Assembly (NCBI GenBank): GCA_021804705.1
Contig: JAJZHC010000026.1
Span: forward strand, 1 to 12,600
Reading direction: 5' to 3'
Source: Pseudomonadota bacterium
GTDB taxonomy: Bacteria > Pseudomonadota > Gammaproteobacteria > Burkholderiales > Ferrovaceae
DNA: 12,600 nt
How positions within the stretch are numbered: the stretch's first letter is position 1; each line of letters starts with the position of its first letter. The translations under genes and the position numbers were made by a program. Below the pieces are notes generated by a model. The model was given only the letters and a program-made list of their open reading frames with translations, was not told where the DNA came from and did not search any database. Below are positions 1 through 6,059 of this stretch, one piece after another.

Positions 1-465
1 AAAGCCTGCATTCGGCCCCAGGTGCTGCGCCGGATTGTCCGGCGGGATCTCGAAAAGGCGCTTGTCGAAGGCAATCTCGCGCGCGGCCGTATGCCCCGCT
101 AATTCCTCCAGGCGATACATGCGCACCGCTGTGGGAAAGAAGCGGCCCGGCGGAAAAAAAGCAATGGGATAGGCGCCTGGGCCCTCGGCAAAGAGGGCTT
201 CTTCCGCCTTGAAATGGATCTGTCCATGGGCAGCCCAGTCGATCTGGTCCACCAGTAGCCGGTCCGGCCCGGGAGCAGGCTGGTAGGGCTTGCGGGACAA
301 CTGCTGCGCCTCATTCACGAGACCATCGAAGGAGAAGGCGCTGGGCGGGCCCAACACCAGCCCCTGGGCCGCCATGGCTGCGGGCGATGTCCCGAGGGCA
401 ACCAGCGCGGCACCAGCCGCCATGGAGAGCAGGAAAGTACGACGGGCATTGTCAAAGGTTGTCAT
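1..465 (-). CDS. opgD: Periplasmic glucan biosynthesis protein, OpgD/MdoG family (partial, N-terminal 155 codons)
   Basis: The frame opens at ATG 463-465 and stays open to the left edge, so the C-terminal part is missing. Residues 1-32 look like a Tat signal peptide: twin arginine ARRTFLL at about residues 8-14, then a hydrophobic Ala/Leu/Gly stretch ending in a PAAMA-type cleavage site. After it comes the start of the MdoG fold: FSFDGLVNEAQQL, then a QIDWAAHGQIHF segment, an AFFPAGRFFPTAVRMY segment and REIAFDKRLF. These match the spacing of the E. coli OpgG/OpgD N-terminus. The family acts in the periplasm on the backbone of osmoregulated periplasmic glucans. A Tat rather than Sec signal favours OpgD over OpgG. 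The start overlaps the stop of the upstream lipoprotein gene by ATGA (462-465), so translation is probably coupled. It is the last visible gene of the ndh-kinase-lipoprotein operon. Family is fairly sure; the D versus G choice is inferred from the signal peptide. Confidence 0.8.
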   Translation of the reverse strand, partial: MTTFDNARRTFLLSMAAGAALVALGTSPAAMAAQGLVLGPPSAFSFDGLVNEAQQLSRKPYQPAPGPDRLLVDQIDWAAHGQIHFKAEEALFAEGPGAYPIAFFPPGRFFPTAVRMYRLEELAGHTAAREIAFDKRLFEIPPDNPAQHLGPNAGF

Positions 466-920
466 GGCTTCGCAGGCGCTCGTTCGCCCGCATCGGGCGT
501 GGGTCGGGACACCAGACTGCGCTCGATGGCCTTGAGCTCCTGGATCTTGCTGCTGAGGGCCTCGGAGCGGGCCTGCGCATCGCGCAACTGCTGGTTCAAC
601 TGGTCAACCTTCTCCGCCAGGGCCGCGCGATCCTGCTCCAGGCGCAGCGAGCGCAGCAGGGTCAGGCGCAACTGCTGGGCGGGGACGCGCTCGGGCAGGG
701 CCTCGAGGCGCGCCACCTCGTGCTCGACATCCACCGGGGCCAGCTGGCGGTCGCGCTCGAAATCTTCCAGCGCCCGCCGGATGGGGTCCAGCGGCACCGG
801 CGCTTCGCTGGCGCGCTGCGCGGGTTGGGCGGGCGCAACGGCGTGGGGTGTGGCGGGAAACAGGGCGCAGGCGCTCAGACTGAACGCCACGCTGTACAGC
901 AGGACATCAAATGCTTTCAT
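462..920 (-). CDS. QseG/YfhG-like coiled-coil lipoprotein
   Basis: A 152-residue protein. The start chosen is ATG 918-920, because it puts a lipoprotein signal at the N-terminus: MKAFDVLLYS followed by the lipobox LSAC with Cys18. The longer frame to 983 would bury that signal. After the Cys comes a Pro/Ala-rich linker (about 20-45), then charged helices and a long predicted coiled coil (about 84-137) with heptad Leu, ending in QELKAIERSLVSR. That C-terminal pattern recalls YfhG/QseG, the outer-membrane lipoprotein encoded with the QseE/GlrK kinase in enterobacteria. The start lies inside the last codons of the kinase gene (14-base overlap), and the stop overlaps the opgD start. The likely role is an accessory lipoprotein that modulates the kinase. 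The lipoprotein nature is seen in the sequence; the QseG assignment rests on context and resemblance by eye. Confidence 0.72.
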   Translation of the reverse strand: MKAFDVLLYSVAFSLSACALFPATPHAVAPAQPAQRASEAPVPLDPIRRALEDFERDRQLAPVDVEHEVARLEALPERVPAQQLRLTLLRSLRLEQDRAALAEKVDQLNQQLRDAQARSEALSSKIQELKAIERSLVSRPTPDAGERAPAKP

Positions 921-2367
921 CAGGTATCTCGATACGAAAATGTGAGCCGCCACTGCCTGACAACAGGGTGACGGTGCCGCCATGGGCTTCTACCAGTTCC
1001 TTGACGATGGACAATCCGATGCCGCTGCCCTTGCGCGCGCCCGGGGGTTGCCGCACGCCCTGGTAAAAAGGGTTGAAGATCTTGTCCTGGTCGCCCGGGT
1101 CGATACCCGGCCCCGCATCCTGGCAATCCATGCGCACGGTGCCCGGCCCGCGGCTGAGCGTGAAGCGGATATGCCCCCCTTCCGGACTGAAACGAATGGC
1201 ATTGGACAACAGGTTACCCGCGGCAACTTCCATTTTCGCAGGGTCTACCGAGGCTTTCAAGGCATCCCCGGCTACCGTCACCTCGATGTTGCGCCCCTGA
1301 AACTGCAGGCGCTGCCGGTTGACCACCTCCTCCAGCAAGGCGCGCAGGTCGGTAGCCCGGCGTTCCAGGCGGCGCGCGTCGAAAGACACTGCGTTGTACT
1401 GCAGCAGGCCCTCGATCTGGTGCTGCAGGGCAATGGCGTTTTCGCGCAGGATGACGATGACTTCCTTCTGGTGTCCGGTCAGCCCCCCCGTCACCTGATC
1501 CTCGAGCAGCGCAATGCCCTCGCGCAGGTTGGCCAGCGGCGTTTTGAGCTCGTGCGAGATATGGCGCAGAAACAGCTGCTTGTCGGCTTCCAGGGCAGAG
1601 AGGCGCTGGCGCAGCCAGTCGATGCGCTGCCCCAGCTGGCGCATGTCGGAGGGCCCGCCGATGGTGATGGGCAGGTCGCTGCGCTGGGTGCCCAGCTGGT
1701 CTATGGCCACGTCGAGCTGCTCGAAGGACCACGCCAGCCAGATGCCCAGCACCAGCGCCAGCACGCCTGCCACCGTGGCGGCCGAGACGCCCAGCACGAT
1801 AAGGGCACGGCGCTGTTTTTCAAAGTCGTCGATGAGGGCCTGGTTGCGTTGCGTGAGATAGCTTTTGGACTGGCGATTGATTTGCTGGTTGAGCTCGCCC
1901 AGGCGCCGAAACCCGTCGAATACGGCAGCCTGGTCCATGGTCCTGGCGTCTGCCGCCTGGAGGAACGGGGTCAGGGTTTTTTCTGCCAGCGCCTGCCAGG
2001 CATCGGTGAGCGGCATCAGCGTTTCGGGATAAATCGGACCCAGCGCAGCGGTCACGCTGCGGGATTTATCCCACAGCGTTTTCAATTCGCGCCGCAGCCC
2101 CGCGTCATTGAGTACCAGGTACTGGCGCGCATTGCGCTCCAGGGCCACGGTAAGCTCCTGCAGCTCGCGCACGTCCTCGACGATTTCCAGGGCCTTGACG
2201 GGATATTCGCGGTTTTCCTCGGTGAGGGTTTCCACCACCACCAGGGTGCGCGTCAGGGCCCCGCCCAGTAGCAGGATGATGCTGAGAAAATACAGCAGCA
2301 ACAGCTGGCGAAACGACAGCGGAAAACTGGCGCCGATGAGGACGCGCTTCAACCGGGTCAACCACAT
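907..2367 (-). CDS. Membrane sensor histidine kinase, QseE/GlrK-like
   Basis: A 486-residue sensor kinase. TM1 is at about residues 21-46 (LLLLYFLSIILLLGG). A periplasmic helical region at about 47-187 carries an LERNARQYLVLND motif like that in GlrK. TM2 is at about 188-213, followed by a HAMP-like linker. The HisKA H-box is SHELKTPLANL with phospho-acceptor His272. The HATPase_c domain has an N-box NLLSNAIRFSP (385-395), G1 DAGPG (417-421) and G2 GSGIGLS (447-453). All catalytic motifs are intact. Start ATG 2365-2367 gives a clean N-terminus with GAGG 12 bases upstream. The open frame continues to 2712, but only as a shadow of ndh. It sits 14 bases after the ndh stop and overlaps the lipoprotein gene by 14 bases. 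No response regulator is seen in the window. The kinase is near certain; the QseE/GlrK subtype is inferred from the sensor-region motif and the lipoprotein neighbour. Confidence 0.9.
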   Translation of the reverse strand: MWLTRLKRVLIGASFPLSFRQLLLLYFLSIILLLGGALTRTLVVVETLTEENREYPVKALEIVEDVRELQELTVALERNARQYLVLNDAGLRRELKTLWDKSRSVTAALGPIYPETLMPLTDAWQALAEKTLTPFLQAADARTMDQAAVFDGFRRLGELNQQINRQSKSYLTQRNQALIDDFEKQRRALIVLGVSAATVAGVLALVLGIWLAWSFEQLDVAIDQLGTQRSDLPITIGGPSDMRQLGQRIDWLRQRLSALEADKQLFLRHISHELKTPLANLREGIALLEDQVTGGLTGHQKEVIVILRENAIALQHQIEGLLQYNAVSFDARRLERRATDLRALLEEVVNRQRLQFQGRNIEVTVAGDALKASVDPAKMEVAAGNLLSNAIRFSPEGGHIRFTLSRGPGTVRMDCQDAGPGIDPGDQDKIFNPFYQGVRQPPGARKGSGIGLSIVKELVEAHGGTVTLLSGSGGSHFRIEIPDESI

Positions 2368-2381
2368 GGCGCGCCGCCGCC

Positions 2382-3686
2382 TCAGTGCAGCTTGACGTGG
2401 GGTTCGGTGCGCCGGCTGATGAAGCGCGCCACGGTGTTGAGCGCCATTTTCCAAAACCCGTGCAGCGCCATCTGGTGCATCTTGTACAGCGACACATACA
2501 TCCAGCGTGCAAACAGCCCTTCCACCCACATGTTGCCGCCCACGAAGTTGCCCATCAGGTTGCCCACAGTGGAGTATTCGCCCAGCGACACCAGCGATCC
2601 AAAATCGCGGTAGTGGAAGGGGCGCAGGGGCTTGCCCTGCAGCTGGCGTGCCAGTTCGCGCACCAGGTGGCTGGACTGCTGGTGCGCCGCCTGGGCGCGC
2701 GGCGGCACCCATTTGCCCTCATGGCCCAGCCATGGGGCTGCGGCGCAATCGCCCAGGGCAAAGATGCGCTCATCGCGCGTGGTCTGCAGGGTGGCGGTGA
2801 CCACCAGCTGGTTGATGGCATTGGTCTCAAGGCCCAGCTCCGAGAGAAACGCCGGCGCCTTGACGCCTGCCGCCCATACCACGAGCTCGGCAGGAATGAT
2901 CGCGCCCGAGGCGAGGCGCACCGCCTGCGGCAGCACCTCGGCCACGCGTGCGCCGGTGTGGACCTGCACCTTGAGCTGTGCCAGCATGCGGTGCGCGCTG
3001 TCGGAGATGCGCTCGGGCAACGCCGGCAGGATGCGCGGCGAGGCCTCGATGAGATGCAGGCGGATGTCCTTGTCGGGCTCGATGCGATCCAGGTTGTAGG
3101 ACACGAGGTCGCGCGTGGCATTATGCAGTTCGGCGGCCAGTTCCACCCCCGTGGCCCCGGCCCCCACGATGGCCACTTGCAACTGCTCGGGACGCAATGG
3201 CGTGGTCTGGGCATGGGCGCGTAAAAACGCGTTCACGAGGCGACGGTGGAATCGGTCGGCCTCTTCGGTGGTTTCCAGGGCGATGGCGTTTTCGGCCACC
3301 CCGGGCGTGCCGAAGTCGTTGGTATTGCTGCCCACCGCCAGCACCAGCGTGTCGTAGTGAAAACTGCGCGCCTCAGTGACGATGGTGCCCTCGTCGTCGT
3401 GATAGGGTGCGAGGTGCACCAGGCGCTGCTCGCGGTCCAGCCCGACCATCTCGCCGATGCGAAAACGGAAATGATGCCAGTGGGACTGCGCCAGATAATC
3501 CAGGGCATGGACGTCGAGGTCCATGCTGCCCGCGGCAATTTCATGCAGGTGCGGCTTCCAGAAATGCGTGCGCGCTTTCTCGATCAGGGTGATTCCGGCC
3601 CGGCCCGTTCTGCCCAGCGTGTCTCCCAGGCGAGTGGCCAGTTCCAGCCCGCCGGCGCCGCCACCCACAATGACGATTTGGTGCAT
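2382..3686 (-). CDS. ndh: Type II NADH:quinone oxidoreductase (NDH-2)
   Basis: A 434-residue single-subunit flavoprotein, the same length as E. coli Ndh. It oxidises NADH and reduces membrane quinone without pumping protons. Seen directly: the N-terminal FAD Rossmann motif IVGGGAGGLE (about 6-15), the NADH-binding Rossmann motif IVGAGATGVELA (about 173-184), the second FAD motif IFALGDCA (308-315), and AQAAHQQ (331-337), which matches the quinone-site AQxAxQ motif of NDH-2. The C-terminal part (about 365-425) is rich in aromatic and amphipathic residues (GNMWVEGLFARWMYV and onwards), as expected for the membrane-anchoring region. Start ATG 3684-3686 places the first glycine motif at residue 8, as usual for the family. 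No clear Shine-Dalgarno precedes it. It is first in an operon with the kinase, lipoprotein and opgD. Linking a respiratory enzyme to an envelope sensor is unusual but may only be co-transcription. Confidence 0.95.
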   Translation of the reverse strand: MHQIVIVGGGAGGLELATRLGDTLGRTGRAGITLIEKARTHFWKPHLHEIAAGSMDLDVHALDYLAQSHWHHFRFRIGEMVGLDREQRLVHLAPYHDDEGTIVTEARSFHYDTLVLAVGSNTNDFGTPGVAENAIALETTEEADRFHRRLVNAFLRAHAQTTPLRPEQLQVAIVGAGATGVELAAELHNATRDLVSYNLDRIEPDKDIRLHLIEASPRILPALPERISDSAHRMLAQLKVQVHTGARVAEVLPQAVRLASGAIIPAELVVWAAGVKAPAFLSELGLETNAINQLVVTATLQTTRDERIFALGDCAAAPWLGHEGKWVPPRAQAAHQQSSHLVRELARQLQGKPLRPFHYRDFGSLVSLGEYSTVGNLMGNFVGGNMWVEGLFARWMYVSLYKMHQMALHGFWKMALNTVARFISRRTEPHVKLH

Positions 3687-3700
3687 GACTTGGGTTTCCG

Positions 3701-3729
3701 ATAATGATGGGAAAAGAAATTGCGGTCAA
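3701..3729 (-). promoter_or_regulatory. Candidate sigma70 promoter for ndh operon
   Basis: On the minus strand, TTGACC (3724-3729) and CATTAT (3701-3706) are separated by exactly 17 bases, a good match to -35 and -10 boxes. Transcription would start near 3694, giving a leader of only about 8 bases before the ndh ATG. That fits the lack of a clear ribosome-binding site. Assigned by eye only. Confidence 0.4.
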
Positions 3730-3741
3730 AAAATTGCAAAA

Positions 3742-3762
3742 AATTGGGGTCAGACCCCAATT
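3742..3762. repeat. Palindromic repeat unit, GGGGTCAGACCCC type (copy 1)
   Basis: A perfect 10-bp inverted repeat around a single central A (AATTGGGGTC-A-GACCCCAATT). It is one of several copies in this window of a GGGGWCAGACCCC unit; such short palindromes recur in many proteobacterial genomes as REP-like elements. It lies in the divergent gap between ndh and the aldolase gene, upstream of the candidate ndh promoter. Confidence 0.75.
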
Positions 3763-3803
3763 CTAATTAAAATCCGGGAAGACTCCCATTTTTTTGGGTG
3801 TTT

Positions 3804-3820
3804 TTGGGGACAGACCCCAA
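3804..3820. repeat. Palindromic repeat unit, GGGGACAGACCCC type (copy 2)
   Basis: TTGGGGACAGACCCCAA, a direct-orientation relative of copy 1 with one change (ACAGA for TCAGA) that breaks perfect symmetry. Its TTGGGG (3804-3809) stands 18 bases before TATAAC (3828-3833). It could therefore supply a weak -35 box for the downstream aldolase operon, but that is speculative. Confidence 0.7.
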
Positions 3821-3887
3821 TTTTCTTTATAACCCCATTTTTCAGTTTTTCTGCGAGAATCGGGTTCCGTTCACGAATGCGGTTTTA

Positions 3888-4550
3888 ATGACCATGTCCC
3901 TCGCCAACGCCCGCCAGTCCCTGATCGCTACCGCCCGTCAAATGGAAGCCCTGCGTCTGAACCACGGCGCCACCGGCAACCTCTCCCTGCGCGACCGCGA
4001 GGGCTTCTGGATCACTCCCTCGGGTGTGCCCAGTGCGGAGATGATGGCCGAGGACATGGTCTGGATGAATTTTGACGGTGCCGTGCGGGGACGGCGCGAA
4101 CCCTCCAGCGAATGGGTGATGCACCGCGACATCCTCGCGGCCTTTCCCGAACACGCGGCCGTGCTGCATGCCCATGCACCCCATTGCACGGCACTGGCCT
4201 GCCTCGAGCGCGAGTTGCCGGCCTTTCACTACATGATCGCCATCGCCGGCGGCGATTCAGTGCGTTGCGCGCCTTACCACACCTTCGGGTCGGAAGCATT
4301 GGCCCAGGCCGCGGTCACGGCACTGCAGGACCGGCGCGCCTGCCTGCTGGCCCACCACGGCCTCATCACCGTAGCCGAATCGCTGCCTGCAGCGCTGGCC
4401 ATTGCCGTGGAAGTGGAGTGGCTGTGCGAGGTCTACTTCAAGGCGCTCACCGTGGCTGAGCCGGGACGGCTCAGCACCGCGCACATGGCAGAAGCCCTGG
4501 AAAAATTCAAACACTACGGGCCCAAGAGCGCGCCCCATCTGCTGCCATGA
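3888..4550 (+). CDS. fucA: L-fuculose-phosphate aldolase (class II aldolase)
   Basis: A 220-residue class II (zinc) aldolase closely resembling E. coli FucA (about 215 residues), which splits L-fuculose 1-phosphate into dihydroxyacetone phosphate and L-lactaldehyde in the cytosol. Visible family features, numbered from ATG 3888: GATGNLS phosphate-binding region (27-33), ITPSGVP (42-48), PSSEW with the catalytic Glu75, metal ligands His94 and His96 in LHAHAPHC, the catalytic Tyr region HYMIAIAGG (114-122, Tyr115), CAPYHTFGS (127-135), and AHHGLI with the third metal His (156 or 157). All positions sit about two after the E. coli ones. The ATG at 3894 is an alternative start; neither has a strong Shine-Dalgarno. 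The frame is open back to 3798, but there it translates repeat DNA. The stop overlaps the manC start by ATGA. Substrate could also be a related sugar phosphate. Confidence 0.85.
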   Translation: MTMSLANARQSLIATARQMEALRLNHGATGNLSLRDREGFWITPSGVPSAEMMAEDMVWMNFDGAVRGRREPSSEWVMHRDILAAFPEHAAVLHAHAPHCTALACLERELPAFHYMIAIAGGDSVRCAPYHTFGSEALAQAAVTALQDRRACLLAHHGLITVAESLPAALAIAVEVEWLCEVYFKALTVAEPGRLSTAHMAEALEKFKHYGPKSAPHLLP

Positions 4551-5977
4551 AACCCGTCGTCATTCTGCCCGTCATCCTGTGCGGCGGCAGCGGCACGCGG
4601 CTGTGGCCCCTGTCGCGCAAATCGTTTCCCAAACAGTTCGTGCCGCTCATCGGTGACAAAAGCCTGTTGCAGCTCACCCTGGAACGGGTGCATGCCCTGA
4701 GCGCCAAGCCGCTGGCCATCGCCGCTGAGGACCACCGCTTTCTGGTGCAGGATGCGGCTGAAGCCGCCGGGGTGACGGTGCACCAGCTGCTGGAGCCCGT
4801 GGGACGCAACACGGCGGCAGCCATGGCCGTGGCCGCCCTGGCGCAGCAGGAGCGCGCCGCCTTGCTCTTGTTCCTCCCGTCTGACCACCACATTCCCGAT
4901 CATGCCGCCTTCGTGGATACCGTCCGGCGCGGCGTCGCTGCTGCCCAGGCAGGCTACATCGTCACCTTTGGCGTCACGCCCACGTTTCCCAGCACCGCCT
5001 ATGGTTACATTGAATGCGGCGGCGAACGGGGACAGACCCCACCTGTGGGGTCTGTCCCCAATGCCTATCCGGTGGTGCGCTTCATTGAAAAGCCCCAGGC
5101 GGCCCTGGCCCAGCAATTACTGCTGCAGGGCGGGCATTACTGGAACGCGGGCATATTTTTGACCGAGGCCGGCACCCTGATCGATGCGCTGCAACGGCAC
5201 GCGCCGGATATCCTGGCCTCGGCGCGCCATGCCTTGCAGCGGGGCAGCACGGATGGCCTTTTCACGCGCCTCGATCGCGCCAGTTTTGAAGACTGTCGCA
5301 GCCAGTCCATTGATTACGCGGTGCTGGAGCATCACGACAAGGTGGCCATGGTGCCCTTTGACGGCGCCTGGAGCGACGTGGGCAGCTGGAACGCCGTGGC
5401 GGAACTCGTCCCCGCGGACGACGCCGGCAACCGCATTTCAGGGCAGGGGCATGTGCACCACTGTCACGACACCTACATCCACGCACCGCACCGTCCGGTC
5501 GTGGCGCTGGGTACCGAACGGCTGTTGATCGTGGATACTCCCGATGCGCTGCTGGTGGCCCATCCGGACCACGCAGAGTCGGTACGCGACGTGGTGGCCC
5601 AGCTCGAGGCCCGCGAGGTGGCCGAAGCCACCCAGCATCGTCGCGTGCCGCGCCCCTGGGGCGTGTTTGACTCCATCGACCGCGGCGAGCGCTTCCAGGT
5701 CAAGCGCATCACCGTCAAGCCGGGCGCGCGCCTGTCGCTGCAACTGCATCATCATCGGGCCGAACATTGGGTGGTGGTAAAAGGCACGGCGCAGGTGACG
5801 CGCGGCGACGAGGTGTTTGCCCTGCAGGAAAACCAGTCGGTCTACATTCCCCTGGGGGTCCGGCACCGCCTGGAAAACACCACGAATGCACCGCTGGAAA
5901 TCATTGAGGTGCAATCCGGGTTGTATCTGGGCGAGGACGACATCGTCCGCTTCGAGGACGGCTACGGGCGCAGCTAG
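4547..5977 (+). CDS. manC: Mannose-1-phosphate guanylyltransferase / mannose-6-phosphate isomerase
   Basis: A 476-residue bifunctional ManC/AlgA-type enzyme of usual length. It isomerises fructose 6-phosphate to mannose 6-phosphate and makes GDP-mannose from mannose 1-phosphate, feeding polysaccharide, LPS or GDP-fucose pathways. The nucleotidyltransferase domain has GGSGTRLWPLSR (13-24), FPKQ (27-30), PSDH (111-114), FIEKP (179-183), YWNAG (198-202), SIDYAVLE (254-261) and WSDVGSW (275-281). The C-terminal type II PMI cupin has QLHHHRAEHW (399-408) and YIPLGVRHRLEN (433-444), with Gln399, His401, Glu406 and His440 as likely metal ligands. Oddity: residues 161-171, in the variable loop between AYGYI and FIEKP, are encoded by an inverted pair of the palindromic repeat. 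The loop tolerates this, the frame stays open and all motifs are intact, so it is probably functional. ATGA overlap with the aldolase gene implies coupled translation. Confidence 0.95.
   Translation: MKPVVILPVILCGGSGTRLWPLSRKSFPKQFVPLIGDKSLLQLTLERVHALSAKPLAIAAEDHRFLVQDAAEAAGVTVHQLLEPVGRNTAAAMAVAALAQQERAALLLFLPSDHHIPDHAAFVDTVRRGVAAAQAGYIVTFGVTPTFPSTAYGYIECGGERGQTPPVGSVPNAYPVVRFIEKPQAALAQQLLLQGGHYWNAGIFLTEAGTLIDALQRHAPDILASARHALQRGSTDGLFTRLDRASFEDCRSQSIDYAVLEHHDKVAMVPFDGAWSDVGSWNAVAELVPADDAGNRISGQGHVHHCHDTYIHAPHRPVVALGTERLLIVDTPDALLVAHPDHAESVRDVVAQLEAREVAEATQHRRVPRPWGVFDSIDRGERFQVKRITVKPGARLSLQLHHHRAEHWVVVKGTAQVTRGDEVFALQENQSVYIPLGVRHRLENTTNAPLEIIEVQSGLYLGEDDIVRFEDGYGRS
5028..5059. repeat. Inverted pair of palindromic repeat units inside manC
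   Basis: GGGGACAGACCCCAC (5028-5042) and its exact reverse complement GTGGGGTCTGTCCCC (5045-5059) form a 15-bp perfect stem with a two-base CT spacer. It lies wholly within the manC coding sequence and reads through in frame as RGQTPPVGSVP. The head-to-head arrangement resembles a REPIN-like unit (two REPs in inverse orientation). Confidence 0.85.
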
Positions 5978-5989
5978 GGGAAGGAGGGC

Positions 5990-6038
5990 AAGGAAAATGG
6001 GGACAGACCCCAAATTGGGGTCTGTCCCCATTTTCCTT
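5990..6038. terminator. Long perfect palindrome between converging genes, probable two-way terminator
   Basis: A perfect inverted repeat of 24-bp arms around a single central A (6014). It contains an inverted pair of the repeat units, GGGGACAGACCCC (5999-6011) and GGGGTCTGTCCCC (6017-6029), flanked by AAGGAAAAT and ATTTTCCTT. A second copy of ATTTTCCTTGCCC at 6040-6052 can pair with GGGCAAGGAAAAT at 5986-5998 instead. It lies 12 bases after the manC stop and 21 bases from the stop of the converging outer membrane protein gene. Such a strong hairpin with short T runs on both sides would likely end transcription from both directions. The terminator role is inferred. Confidence 0.7.
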
Positions 6039-6059
6039 CATTTTCCTTGCCCCCGTTTT

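Noticed and set aside
982..2271. A 429-codon open frame on the plus strand
   Set aside because: It lies entirely opposite the histidine kinase, which has full motif support. Long antisense frames are expected in GC-rich DNA, and its product shows no recognisable domain.
2368..2712. N-terminal extension of the histidine kinase frame
   Set aside because: It overlaps the ndh coding sequence in another frame and has low-complexity Pro/Ala/Arg content. The ATG at 2367 directly precedes a proper TM segment and follows the ndh stop.
3776..3795. Small hairpin GGGA-AGAC-TCCC followed by seven T as a terminator
   Set aside because: The stem is only 4 bp and it lies in a divergent gap where no gene ends. 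It may be a decayed repeat copy.
3798..3887. Upstream start for the aldolase at 3798
   Set aside because: The extra residues translate the palindromic repeat and AT-rich gap. FucA-like proteins begin at a position matching ATG 3888 or 3894.
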